A DNA stretch of 41,604 nt from CBDBES01 sp965204465 (GTDB lineage: Bacteria > Spirochaetota > Leptospiria > Turneriellales > CBDBES01). A model generated the notes under the pieces. The model saw only the letters and a list, made by a program, of their open reading frames with translations. It had not been told where the DNA came from and made no database searches. Where the stretch lies: positions 1 to 41,604 of the forward strand of contig CBDBES010000001.1 of the NCBI GenBank assembly GCA_965204465.1, written 5' to 3'. Made by a program: the position numbers and the translations under genes. Shown here one piece after another: positions 16,507 through 25,127 of this stretch (its first letter is position 1; each line of letters opens with the position of its first letter).

Positions 16507-19500
16507 TCAGGGACACTCATTTATGGCCTCGTTCGGAATACATTCCATTGAATCGCTGTTCTTAGGAGTAATGGAATCAAAGTCTACCCTACAAATATCC
16601 ATATTATTCATATTTCTATCTATGTGGTTGCAATTTCCTTTTCTAATGAATGCCTTCCCATTCGACAAAACGCCTGCTCTTGCGCCTCCTTCACCTACTC
16701 CATCTTTAAAAGAAACAAAGTCAATTACATTGTCTGCCGTAGGAGATTCTGGCTCTATGAATGAATTAGATAATACGAGACAATAATTGGAAGATATAGC
16801 TATGTCCCAGGTAAAATCTGCGGTGGTATTTCCTATTTTACCGGTCATGTAATAACTATTTGCCTGTATCGTTTCATCTGGTAGAGCTACATATTTAGTC
16901 CAACCATTGCCAAGGTTACAGCCAGAGTCTCTGCCAATATAGATATTGTTCAAGGAGATGGCTTTATCGGTAGGATTATACAATACAATATAGTCATTAT
17001 CTGAGCCCGATTCATTCCCAATTTGAGAGATTACCAATTCATTTAGCATGGGAACGGGATCAGGCGGTGGTGGTATCGGCATAGGAACTGGTGGAACCAT
17101 TGTCATTGGAATACAAGCATCAGAGTTTTTATTCTTAGGAGAAATGGAGGCTGACTGCATGAAATCAGCTCCATTATCATTATTGTCTAGATGATTGCAA
17201 TTCCCCTTTCTAGTGAATACCTTTCCATTTGACAATTTATCTGCATTTGAGCCTCCTTCTCCCTTTATTTCGGTGTTCCCAAAGGCAACAAAGTCAATCA
17301 CATTAGCACTTACAGATGAGGTGGGCTTATCAGATGAATTGGACAACACTACACAATAATTTGATCCCAGAGAGCCATTCCAAATGAAATCAGCATCCAG
17401 AGTATTATCGTTTCTGGAAATCAAAAAGTATTTATTGGCTTCTATTTCTTCATCAATGATGATCGTATATTCACTCCAACCTCCTTCTTCTATACTACAA
17501 CCAAAATCTCTACCAACATGTACTCCGTTTAAAGAGATATTTGTATTGGTAGGGTTGTATAGAACAATATAGTCATTATTGGCTTCCCCCCTTGCTTTGT
17601 TACCTACTGCAGATATTATTAATTGATCTGTCATTGGATCAATATTCAATCTTTGGATAGCTAAAGGAGGAGTAACCCCGGATTCACAAATAGTGGAACT
17701 ATTGGGAGGATTTTCTATGAATGCAATATCAAAATCGGATGCATTGACCTGCGTATCTGTATCTGCACATTCTCCTTTTCTGACAATGGAAAATCCTTTC
17801 TGGATAGAAGGTGCATTGGAATCTGCTTCCCCATTTGTAGCAGGATTTCCAAAAGAAACAAAATCAATTACATTTGGACTTGAATAACCTGCGGGTTTTT
17901 GAGAAGAATTGGTCAATGCAATACAATCATTTTCTCCTATGGAAAACCTCAGGGTCATGTCTGCATTTAAAGTATTTTCTTTTCTGGAGATTAAAAAATA
18001 ACTTTTTGCAGCAATGGTAACGCCAGAAAGGTCTGTAAAAGTAGTCCAGCCATTTTCAAGATTGCAGCTAGAGCTTCTTCCTAGAAAATATCTGTTCAAA
18101 TGAACTTCCTCTTGTGAAAAATTGTGCAGAAGGATGAAAGAATTTTCAGACATACCATTTATTTCTCTGCCTATCATCGAAATAGAAATGGATCTATGTA
18201 CGGGAAAAAGTGGATCGACGTCCGATCTTTGGATGGCTAAGGGGGGAGTAACTCCAGATTCACAAATAGTGGAACTATTGGGAGGATTTTCTATGAATGC
18301 AATATCAAAATCGGATGAATTAACCTGCGTATCTGTCTCTGCGCATTCTCCTTTTCTGACAATGGAAAATCCTTTCTGGATAGAAGGTGCATTGGAATCT
18401 CCTTCCCCATTTGTAGCAGGATTTCCAAAAGAAACAAGGTCAATTACATTTGGACTTGAATAACCTGCTGGTTTTTGAGAAGAATTGGTCAATACAATGC
18501 AATCATTTTCCCCTATGGAAAACCCCAGAGTCATGTCTGCATTTAAAGTATTTTCTTTTCTGGAGATTAAAAAATAACTTTTTGCAGCAATGGTAACGCC
18601 AGAAAGGTCTATAAAAGTAGTCCAGCCATTTTCAAGATTGCAACTAGAGCTTCTTCCTAGAAAATATCTGTTCAAATGAACTTCCTCTTGTGAAAAATTA
18701 TGCAGAAGGACAAAAGAATTTTTAGACATATCATTTATTTCCCTGCCTATCATCGAAATAGAAATGGATCGATCCGCTGGAAGGGGAAGAATTGGCCCTA
18801 TTTTCTTGCTTATCGAAGCATTTCCCGTTTCAAATAGAGAGTTTGCAGGTATGACTTGGAATTTTATAAATTGATCTATATCTTTTTTCTGCAGAAGATA
18901 AACCTTTTCATTGGCCCCTTTGATAGGGATATATTCTCCCAGAGCTGAATTTGATTTTAGCCATTGATAAGTAGAATTTTTTTCCGGATCGAAATTCTGA
19001 TCTGCATATTCATAGAATCCTGTCAATCTGGATCCAACAAAAGAATCACCGGAAATGTTCAATAAATAGGCCTGTGGAGGCGCTGGATCGAATTCTGTTA
19101 ATTTTATATTTATAGTATAATGAACCGCAGAATCATCTTCGGCGACTATCTTGTATACTAGTGGCTGGTTGAAATCCTGAAACGAAATACTGCTTTGTTG
19201 TAATTCATTGTTTGCCATTACGAAAAAAAAATCGCCTTCGAAAGCAGCCCTCAGTTTATTTATCTTTGTCAGATTTGGTAGTTCAATTGAAATGATTCTA
19301 TTTTTCTGTTGGATCATGCCTGCCACATCCAAAGGCAGACGCACCATTTGCATGTCATCTAATTGAAGTTCTCTCTGGAAACTGAATTTAGTTATTTTTT
19401 TATCCGTAGAAAATTCATCCTCTAGTACAAAAGGATAGTCTTCAACGATACTGCAGTGAAATAAGAATGTTGATATGTAGAGTAATGATATGCTTTTTAA

Positions 19501-19536
19501 TAATGGATCAGCTTTAAATCTAAAGCCTCTCTTCAT
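16507..19536 (-). CDS. Large lipoprotein with four lamin-tail domains
   Basis: 1009 residues. The N-terminus has a hydrophobic segment ending FLFHC, a possible lipobox with Cys28 lipidated, although His at -1 is unusual. Residues ~45-150 form a cadherin-like/DUF5018-type segment (VYKIVAEDDSAVHYTINI), followed by an Ig-like stretch (~150-245). Four lamin-tail (LTD) domains follow at about 256-430, 448-622, 636-815 and 833-1000. Each has a strand like YIVLYNPT, GRDSGCN, then SNYCLVLSNS and VIDFVSFG, with paired cysteines. A proline-rich linker precedes the fourth. LTDs in bacterial secreted proteins are thought to mediate surface binding or nuclease targeting. Here no nuclease is attached, so an adhesive or scaffold role is a guess. 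Domains 1 and 2 are almost identical. Confidence 0.82.
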   Translation of the reverse strand: MKRGFRFKADPLLKSISLLYISTFLFHCSIVEDYPFVLEDEFSTDKKITKFSFQRELQLDDMQMVRLPLDVAGMIQQKNRIISIELPNLTKINKLRAAFEGDFFFVMANNELQQSSISFQDFNQPLVYKIVAEDDSAVHYTINIKLTEFDPAPPQAYLLNISGDSFVGSRLTGFYEYADQNFDPEKNSTYQWLKSNSALGEYIPIKGANEKVYLLQKKDIDQFIKFQVIPANSLFETGNASISKKIGPILPLPADRSISISMIGREINDMSKNSFVLLHNFSQEEVHLNRYFLGRSSSCNLENGWTTFIDLSGVTIAAKSYFLISRKENTLNADMTLGFSIGENDCIVLTNSSQKPAGYSSPNVIDLVSFGNPATNGEGDSNAPSIQKGFSIVRKGECAETDTQVNSSDFDIAFIENPPNSSTICESGVTPPLAIQRSDVDPLFPVHRSISISMIGREINGMSENSFILLHNFSQEEVHLNRYFLGRSSSCNLENGWTTFTDLSGVTIAAKSYFLISRKENTLNADMTLRFSIGENDCIALTNSSQKPAGYSSPNVIDFVSFGNPATNGEADSNAPSIQKGFSIVRKGECADTDTQVNASDFDIAFIENPPNSSTICESGVTPPLAIQRLNIDPMTDQLIISAVGNKARGEANNDYIVLYNPTNTNISLNGVHVGRDFGCSIEEGGWSEYTIIIDEEIEANKYFLISRNDNTLDADFIWNGSLGSNYCVVLSNSSDKPTSSVSANVIDFVAFGNTEIKGEGGSNADKLSNGKVFTRKGNCNHLDNNDNGADFMQSASISPKNKNSDACIPMTMVPPVPMPIPPPPDPVPMLNELVISQIGNESGSDNDYIVLYNPTDKAISLNNIYIGRDSGCNLGNGWTKYVALPDETIQANSYYMTGKIGNTTADFTWDIAISSNYCLVLSNSFIEPESPTADNVIDFVSFKDGVGEGGARAGVLSNGKAFIRKGNCNHIDRNMNNMDICRVDFDSITPKNSDSMECIPNEAINECP
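17646..18771 (-). repeat. Tandem 576-bp duplication inside the LTD lipoprotein gene
   Basis: Two adjacent copies, about 18222-18771 and 17646-18195, offset by exactly 576 bp (192 codons). The encoded domains differ at about ten residues over some 183, and the DNA is equally close, so the duplication is recent. Domains 3 and 4 are much more diverged. Confidence 0.88.
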
Positions 19537-19543
19537 AACCTCT

Positions 19544-19561
19544 TTTCATGCGAACATGAAA
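19544..19561 (-). other. Perfect hairpin just upstream of the LTD lipoprotein start
   Basis: TTTCATG-CGAA-CATGAAA, a seven-base stem with a four-base loop, ends seven bases before the start codon at 19536 and overlaps the purine-rich ribosome site. It could mask initiation or be a residual terminator of the upstream pyrD operon. There is no T-run on the minus strand. Confidence 0.4.
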
Positions 19562-19643
19562 TTATTTGATCATACAATGTCTAGTATTTTTATCTTTTTT
19601 AAATATTAAGGTTCCCCATAAAAATGATCTTATCTATCTAATT

Positions 19644-20780
19644 TCATTTCTTTTCTTTTTGGATATACTCTCTGTTTTGGATAAGTTCTTCTAGTGAATG
19701 TAATCCTCTTTTTTGAAGTTGTGCTATTATATATTTCTCTGCAGAATCTAGGAGAAAATTTCCCGAATAGACATATCCAGTATATAATTGTGTAATGCAA
19801 CTGCCTGCTACGATCCTTTTCCATATATCTTCTTTGGTCATAATTCCTCCGCTAGCAATTAGAATTGCATTCTTAGGCAGTACATTATTCGCTAATCGTA
19901 AATATTTGCAGGATATATCCGAAAGAGGCGATCCGGATATACCACCCCCAAAGGCATAGGCCTTGGCTCTATCTGAACCTAAGACAGAGTAGTTAGTAGA
20001 AGTATTGGTCAATATAAAACCGTCGGCTCCTGACTCCCAAGCCGATTGTAGCGTTTTGATAAATTCTTTATCATTAGAAAAATCAGGGGACAATTTAATT
20101 AATAGAGGTAGTTTCAATTTTTTCCTGATTCCTTTTAAAAGAACTGAAATTTCATTTTTAGATTGAAGTTCTCTAAGCTGGGGCGTATTAGGAGAAGAAA
20201 TATTAATAGCCACATATAGTATATGATCTTCTATATTTATTTCATCCATCGCATCCGAAGGGCTATTTTGGACTAACCGATCTATATACTGTGCTATTTG
20301 CTCATATTCATGAGTCGCTTCTTCTATAGAAGTTCTTTTGGATTTTCCAATGTTAATGGCAATCTTATGCTGCGGATCTTTTAAAAGCTTTAAATTTTTT
20401 TTAATATTTTCAAAACCCTTTTGAATGCCTGGATTATTGAATCCCATTTTATTAATGATTGCTTTTTGATCGGGGAATCTTCTTATTCTTGGCTTAGGGT
20501 TACCTGGCTGTGCCATTAGGGTAAAACTACCCAGTTCAGAAACAGCAAAGCCAAAAGAAGCTAAATAGGGAAATATTTCCGCGTATTTATCAAAACCAGC
20601 GGCCAGACCTATTGGAGAAATGATCTGTTTCCCCAAAACTTTTTGCTTTAGAGAATGATGTACTTTTCTGACCCTAAGCAAATGACCAAACTTTCTCATA
20701 CTAAAGGAAAATAGGTTATGAGCTTTTTCGGGGGGGATTTTTATTAAGGCATATCTGATCAGATCATAAACAGAACCCAT
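19644..20780 (-). CDS. pyrD: Dihydroorotate dehydrogenase, class 2 (quinone)
   Basis: Fourth step of pyrimidine synthesis: oxidises dihydroorotate to orotate with FMN and passes electrons to membrane quinone. 378 residues. The class 2 N-terminal helical extension (YDLIRYALIKIPPEKAHN) is present. Then come SPIGLAAGFDK, ELGSFTLMAQPGNPKPRIRR, NKMGFNN and the active-site loop INISSPNTPQLREL with the catalytic serine. FMN-binding segments LIKLSPD, LTNTSTN, GGGISG and IASGGI follow, then QLYTGYVY. It is the last gene of the MBL-DUF4129-DUF4350-pyrD operon, four bases after its neighbour. No other pyr gene is in view. Confidence 0.97.
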   Translation of the reverse strand: MGSVYDLIRYALIKIPPEKAHNLFSFSMRKFGHLLRVRKVHHSLKQKVLGKQIISPIGLAAGFDKYAEIFPYLASFGFAVSELGSFTLMAQPGNPKPRIRRFPDQKAIINKMGFNNPGIQKGFENIKKNLKLLKDPQHKIAINIGKSKRTSIEEATHEYEQIAQYIDRLVQNSPSDAMDEINIEDHILYVAINISSPNTPQLRELQSKNEISVLLKGIRKKLKLPLLIKLSPDFSNDKEFIKTLQSAWESGADGFILTNTSTNYSVLGSDRAKAYAFGGGISGSPLSDISCKYLRLANNVLPKNAILIASGGIMTKEDIWKRIVAGSCITQLYTGYVYSGNFLLDSAEKYIIAQLQKRGLHSLEELIQNREYIQKEKK

Positions 20781-20784
20781 ATTT

Positions 20785-22005
20785 TTATAATTTTGCGATC
20801 ATGACCCTGTATTTTTGCTTCATTCTCAGTCTCTTAGATACAAAGAGGGATGGTACATCTTTTCCTTTTAATCTTTCACATTCCAGGAAAGTTTCCCAGG
20901 CATCATTGATAATATGCTTACTCTTAAAGCCGTTTGTAAGTAATTTAAAATGAATCAAAGACGCTCCGCTAATCTGATCTGATTTTAAGGGCAGCGGATA
21001 TTTTTTTATTCTATGGTTATTGATCAAGAAGTAAATGAATAGCCCCACCAAAATCCAAACAAATATTTTTCCATATAGAGTATAGAACAATGCATAGAAT
21101 AAATTTGGTTTTTGAACAATACCATGATGGTATTCATCCCATATAATGACAGATTTATCCGAAAGATCCAAAATTTCATTTAGGAAAACGATATTATCTG
21201 CCAGGGCAATGTATTCATTATTCAATATATCCTTTGCAGAAATGAAAGTAATTTTACCTGTTTTATATTTCCAGGCAGATGAATACATTCTGTAATCTTC
21301 TCTACAGGATTGTATTTCTTCCCAACCTTCTTTTTGTATGAAATCATTCAATTTTCTATGATAAGGTGGATTAGGACTCACTAGATAAAATTTTTCCTTT
21401 CCAGGGATAGAACAACTCTGTGTCTTTATCTTTTTGGGGTCATAAGAAATGGAAGGAATTTTTCTGGAAGTTATAAGACTATCGTATAAAAATTCTTTTA
21501 CAAGACTTTCTATGGCAAATTCAAATCCATAAGGAAAAAATTCATGTGATTTTTTTATTTTTTCTCTATCTATAATATCTATCGGAAGAGTAAGAGCTTC
21601 CCAATAAGCAAGGGGTTTATCCGTGAAAATGATCATCTCCTGGCCGGATTCAATCCATTTTTTAAACCATATCTTTTCTGGGACACTCCAAAAATGATCT
21701 GCTTCTTTTTCAACCAATACGTATTTATATTCAAAATCAAATTCTTTTACTTTTTGAGAATCTATTTTAGTAAGTAATTGTTTCGCCCAATGAAAAGCAG
21801 GCGTAAATACAGTAGAAATATTTATGTCTTTTTCATGCAAAAATTCATAAAAAGCACGATTGCCTTTTTTTGCATAAGAGTAAATAGGAATATTCTCTGA
21901 AATAGATACACTAAAAAATAATTGATAAAAAATCCATATTAGTAGAAAGATGGCCAGAAAAGTATATATCCAGTATTTTGTATTCTTAGATAGAATTTTA
22001 AACAT
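20785..22005 (-). CDS. DUF4350-type membrane protein
   Basis: 406 residues. One membrane segment at the N-terminus (about 11-33) and one near residues 310-332 flank a large extracytoplasmic domain. The segments SYAKKGNRAFYEFLHEK, WIESGQEMIIFTD, VIIWDEYHHG and the late membrane anchor match the DUF4350 pattern, which in many bacteria sits with DUF4129, a MoxR ATPase and a DUF58 protein. The biochemical role is unknown; a GATase-like fold without catalysis has been suggested for such domains. It is two bases downstream of the DUF4129 gene. The MoxR and DUF58 partners are not present here. Confidence 0.72.
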   Translation of the reverse strand: MFKILSKNTKYWIYTFLAIFLLIWIFYQLFFSVSISENIPIYSYAKKGNRAFYEFLHEKDINISTVFTPAFHWAKQLLTKIDSQKVKEFDFEYKYVLVEKEADHFWSVPEKIWFKKWIESGQEMIIFTDKPLAYWEALTLPIDIIDREKIKKSHEFFPYGFEFAIESLVKEFLYDSLITSRKIPSISYDPKKIKTQSCSIPGKEKFYLVSPNPPYHRKLNDFIQKEGWEEIQSCREDYRMYSSAWKYKTGKITFISAKDILNNEYIALADNIVFLNEILDLSDKSVIIWDEYHHGIVQKPNLFYALFYTLYGKIFVWILVGLFIYFLINNHRIKKYPLPLKSDQISGASLIHFKLLTNGFKSKHIINDAWETFLECERLKGKDVPSLFVSKRLRMKQKYRVMIAKL

Positions 22006-22007
22006 CT

Positions 22008-22646
22008 TTATGCATTGCTATAATGAGCGTCTTTTACTTTTTTTGTAATTATTTCGAACCAATTATCGATTGTTTTTTGATCAGGATGCCAGTCACTGAA
22101 ACGCCACTTTTCTAAAAATTCCACAAATTCGACTATGAATATATCTTCTTTTTTATGATCCCTCAATAGATTTAAAAATTGTCTCAAGGTCATGCTTGGC
22201 TGCAGGGATAAATGCATATAAGAGAGATATTGATTTAAGATAGAATTGATGAGATCTTTCCAAGCATCAGTAACATTCAGAGATTCTATTTCATTTGAAT
22301 GGTTTACCCTTTCTTTTGGATTAATTGTATTTTTGGAATTATTTCTTAGCCTTTTTAAATACGGATATAGCCTTATACCCATAAAAATAAGCAAGAAAGT
22401 AACTAATATCCATAGGATAGTCTTATAGGGGAAATGAGCCAAATCATTAAAAAAAGAGAGAAAGTCTGTTCCTTCTTTTGGATCCAGAGATAAATTATTG
22501 GCCAATGCATCTAAAAACCATTCTTTTATATCCGTAAAGATTGATCTGCTTTTTTCCTGGATAGCAGAATCATGTTCATATAGATATTTCTGATATTCAT
22601 CTCTATCAATTATATTTTGAATGATTTTTTTGTCTTCTTTGATCAA
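22008..22646 (-). CDS. DUF4129-type membrane protein
   Basis: 212 residues with one clear membrane helix (about 74-92) and a C-terminal cytoplasmic helical domain (about 115-205) of DUF4129 character: AWKDLINSILNQYLSYMHLSLQPSMTLRQF, then FVEFLEKWRFSD. DUF4129 proteins normally accompany DUF4350, MoxR and DUF58 proteins in a membrane-associated chaperone-like module. Here only the DUF4350 partner follows, directly. The start codon overlaps the stop of the upstream MBL-fold gene by four bases, so the two are translated together. Confidence 0.7.
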   Translation of the reverse strand: MIKEDKKIIQNIIDRDEYQKYLYEHDSAIQEKSRSIFTDIKEWFLDALANNLSLDPKEGTDFLSFFNDLAHFPYKTILWILVTFLLIFMGIRLYPYLKRLRNNSKNTINPKERVNHSNEIESLNVTDAWKDLINSILNQYLSYMHLSLQPSMTLRQFLNLLRDHKKEDIFIVEFVEFLEKWRFSDWHPDQKTIDNWFEIITKKVKDAHYSNA

Positions 22647-23503
22647 AATACAATGGTATGGCCCTCTGGAACGCTAAAAACGTCTTTATGCAGCTTTTTA
22701 GCAGATGCTTCTATCGCAGCAACAGAGTCATCATCACGAAGGGGATCATGGTGGATCATGTGTAGTTCTTTAATACCTGCTTCTCTGGCAATTTGCACCC
22801 CAACTTTATAGGTGGAATGTCCCCATCCTTTTTTTTGTCTTTCATATTCATCGGGAGTATATTGACAATCGTATGCAAGCACATCGCATCCTTGGGCAAA
22901 TTTTATGATCTTTTCTATTTCCTTTTCGCTATGTTCTACATCTGTGCAAAAGCAAAAGGACCCATTATCAAACTCGAATCGAAATCCTAAAGTATTATTT
23001 GGATGCTGCAATTTTATGGTTCTAAATTTTAAATTTCCTATTTTATAATTCTGATTGTCATATAATCTATAAAAACTTTTTTTAGAAAGCATATAATGCG
23101 TATCCACTGGGAAATACATAAAACCTTGTTGCATCCATAAAGCTTTTTTAATATTCCATTCTTCTAGTATTTCTTTTCCGTTTTTCTCTCTCTTAATGCT
23201 CTTTGTTTCTCCATAAATATGTAGATGGATATTAGGCAGATATGCTGGTACAAAAAAAGGAAACCCCTGTATGTGATCCCAATGAGTATGAGTAAAAAGA
23301 ATTCTAACATCTTTTAGTTTTGTGGTATCTTTCTTTAGTATATCTTCCCCCAACTGGCGGATCCCAGTGCCTGCATCAATAATTATATTCTGGTCTCCTA
23401 TTTGGATGGAAACACATGTGGTATTACCACCATATTTTTCGAACGGGGGTCCTGTGGCCGGTGTAGAACCCCTTATTCCATAATATTGTACCTTAGTAGT
23501 CAT
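22643..23503 (-). CDS. MBL-fold metallohydrolase
   Basis: 286 residues. The metal site THTHWDHIQG carries His72, His74, Asp76 and His77, and the fold continues with HPNNTLGFRF, FCTDVEH and the final MIHHDP histidine. The N-terminus YYGIRGSTPATGPPFEKYGGNTTC matches a group of MBL proteins related to cyclic-nucleotide phosphodiesterases and RNase Z-like enzymes. The substrate is not known. It is the first gene of the operon leading to pyrD and is divergent from the DsbD-N gene across 80 bp. Confidence 0.88.
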   Translation of the reverse strand: MTTKVQYYGIRGSTPATGPPFEKYGGNTTCVSIQIGDQNIIIDAGTGIRQLGEDILKKDTTKLKDVRILFTHTHWDHIQGFPFFVPAYLPNIHLHIYGETKSIKREKNGKEILEEWNIKKALWMQQGFMYFPVDTHYMLSKKSFYRLYDNQNYKIGNLKFRTIKLQHPNNTLGFRFEFDNGSFCFCTDVEHSEKEIEKIIKFAQGCDVLAYDCQYTPDEYERQKKGWGHSTYKVGVQIAREAGIKELHMIHHDPLRDDDSVAAIEASAKKLHKDVFSVPEGHTIVF

Positions 23504-23583
23504 AAAATTAAAAATAAAAGTTTACAAATAGTGAATGAGAGTCAAACATACTACTAACTCTAAAAATAACAGCAATATTAAAA

Positions 23584-24495
23584 GTGAATACATTGACAAT
23601 CTTTTTTATTATATTTTTAAATTTATTACTGGGGACATTATCTATACATAGTTCAGAAAATGTGGATGTAACTCTTGTCCCTGAATATGACCGGCTTTCT
23701 TTAGGTAGCAAATTCCATGTAGGATTGCTTTTTAAGATAAATCCTGGATGGCATATTTATTGGAAAAATTCAGGGGATTCTGGTATGAGGGTAAAAGCGA
23801 AATGGAACAATGATCAGGCAATTCGTATGGAAAAAGAAATGATCTGGCCTGTGCCAGAAAAATTCTTATTTGACAATTTAATGACATACGGATATAAAGA
23901 TCAAGTCATGCTATTATCTAAGGCCACATTGAATCAAAAATTTGCAAAAGATGCAACCACATTGAATGTTACACTGAAGTGGTTGGAATGTAAAGAAGTA
24001 TGTATTCCGGGTAAAAAGGAAATAGATCAAAAGATCAAGATAGATAAAAACCAGAAGAATGTTCTCTTTCAAAAAACAATGGATAGAATGAAAAATCATT
24101 ATTCAAAAGAAGAAAAACATGTTTTTGGTATCTATGAAAATAACAGACTTATCCTTAACTTTGAGGGTAAAAATGCAAATTTGAATTCAAAAGACTTGTA
24201 TTTTTATGTTGACAAGCCTGGTATCATTAATCATTCATCTGAACAGAGTGTATCCGATACTCTGGATGGCTTTAAATTAGTTGTTCCTTTAGATGCGGGT
24301 TATCAAAAGAATAAAAAAGTAATTTCTGGTCTTCTAGTAGAGAATCAAATGACGAATAGGGCATCCATGAATGTTTTTTCACTCAATATATCCATGGGAG
24401 AAAATTGGTTATTTGCTTCCCGCTATATTGTCGTAGGGGTTATTATTTTTATACTTTTTGCTATAAGATATTATTTTTATGCCAAAAAAAAATAA
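23584..24495 (+). CDS. DsbD N-terminal-domain protein with a single C-terminal membrane helix
   Basis: 303 residues from a GTG start. A signal peptide (about 1-23) leads into a DsbD-alpha/DsbC-like domain (PF11412 type): FKINPGWHIYWKNSGDSGM, WPVPEKF and the two-cysteine segment WLECKEVCIPG (about 134-144), where the cysteines could carry thiol exchange. In full DsbD or ScsB this domain is fused to an eight-helix electron-transfer domain. Here the protein ends with one membrane helix (about 278-298), so the transporter is absent and the domain is anchored in the periplasm. The redoxin gene starts 32 bp downstream. Confidence 0.82.
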   Translation: MNTLTIFFIIFLNLLLGTLSIHSSENVDVTLVPEYDRLSLGSKFHVGLLFKINPGWHIYWKNSGDSGMRVKAKWNNDQAIRMEKEMIWPVPEKFLFDNLMTYGYKDQVMLLSKATLNQKFAKDATTLNVTLKWLECKEVCIPGKKEIDQKIKIDKNQKNVLFQKTMDRMKNHYSKEEKHVFGIYENNRLILNFEGKNANLNSKDLYFYVDKPGIINHSSEQSVSDTLDGFKLVVPLDAGYQKNKKVISGLLVENQMTNRASMNVFSLNISMGENWLFASRYIVVGVIIFILFAIRYYFYAKKK

Positions 24496-24527
24496 TAAAA
24501 ATTGAATAAACTAAGGAGGAAGATTTT

Positions 24528-25127
24528 ATGAGATATTTATTAATATGCCTTTTATCTGGGTTATTTTATACCCAACAGGTTTTTGGAATAGCCGTTGTGG
24601 GCAAAAAGGCCCCTGCTTTTAGCTTGAAAGACACCTATGGAAAAAACCATAATTTAAAATCATATTTGGGGAAGTATGTAGTCTTGGAATGGTTAAATCA
24701 TGGATGCCCTTTTGTAAAAAAACATTATAAAAGTAATAACATGCAAAAAATGCAGAAAGAACTTACTAAAAAAGGGATTATCTGGCTTTCTATCAATTCT
24801 TCTGCCAAGGGTAAACAAGGAAATTTCCCACCTAAAAAAGCAAACCGTCTTACCAAAAATAAAAAAGCATTTCCAAGTGCGGTATTATTAGATGAAAGCG
24901 GAAAAGTAGGTAGAGCCTATGGATCCAAGACAACACCTCATATGTTCATCATTGATCCTAAGGGTAAGGTCATTTATGCTGGAGCGATCGATAGTATTCC
25001 ATCTGCGGATATAGAGGATATTCCAAAGGCTAAAAATTATGTTACAGTGGCTCTTGAACAAGCAATAAAGGGTAAAAAGGTAACTCATGCGAGCACTCCT
25101 CCTTATGGGTGTTCTGTAAAATACTAG
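24528..25127 (+). CDS. Exported redoxin (thioredoxin/AhpC-TSA fold)
   Basis: 199 residues with a signal peptide (to about residue 20, VFGIAVVG). A redoxin domain follows: APAFSLKDTYGKNHNLKSYLGKYVVLEWLNHGCPFVKKHY, with a single cysteine in the CPFV position rather than a CxxC pair. PHMFIIDPKGKVIYAGAID is the cis-proline region, and the C-terminal tail YGCSVKY supplies a second cysteine. The ribosome site AAGGAGG (24513-24519) is strong. It is expected to act in periplasmic peroxide or thiol chemistry. With the DsbD-N protein upstream it suggests a two-piece periplasmic redox pair. The next gene starts at the base after its stop (TAGATG). Confidence 0.9.
   Translation: MRYLLICLLSGLFYTQQVFGIAVVGKKAPAFSLKDTYGKNHNLKSYLGKYVVLEWLNHGCPFVKKHYKSNNMQKMQKELTKKGIIWLSINSSAKGKQGNFPPKKANRLTKNKKAFPSAVLLDESGKVGRAYGSKTTPHMFIIDPKGKVIYAGAIDSIPSADIEDIPKAKNYVTVALEQAIKGKKVTHASTPPYGCSVKY

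Noticed and set aside
17646..18771. CRISPR or satellite array
   Set aside because: The repeats are 576-bp in-frame coding duplications without spacers; the 99-bp repeats at 41027 are likewise ankyrin codons.
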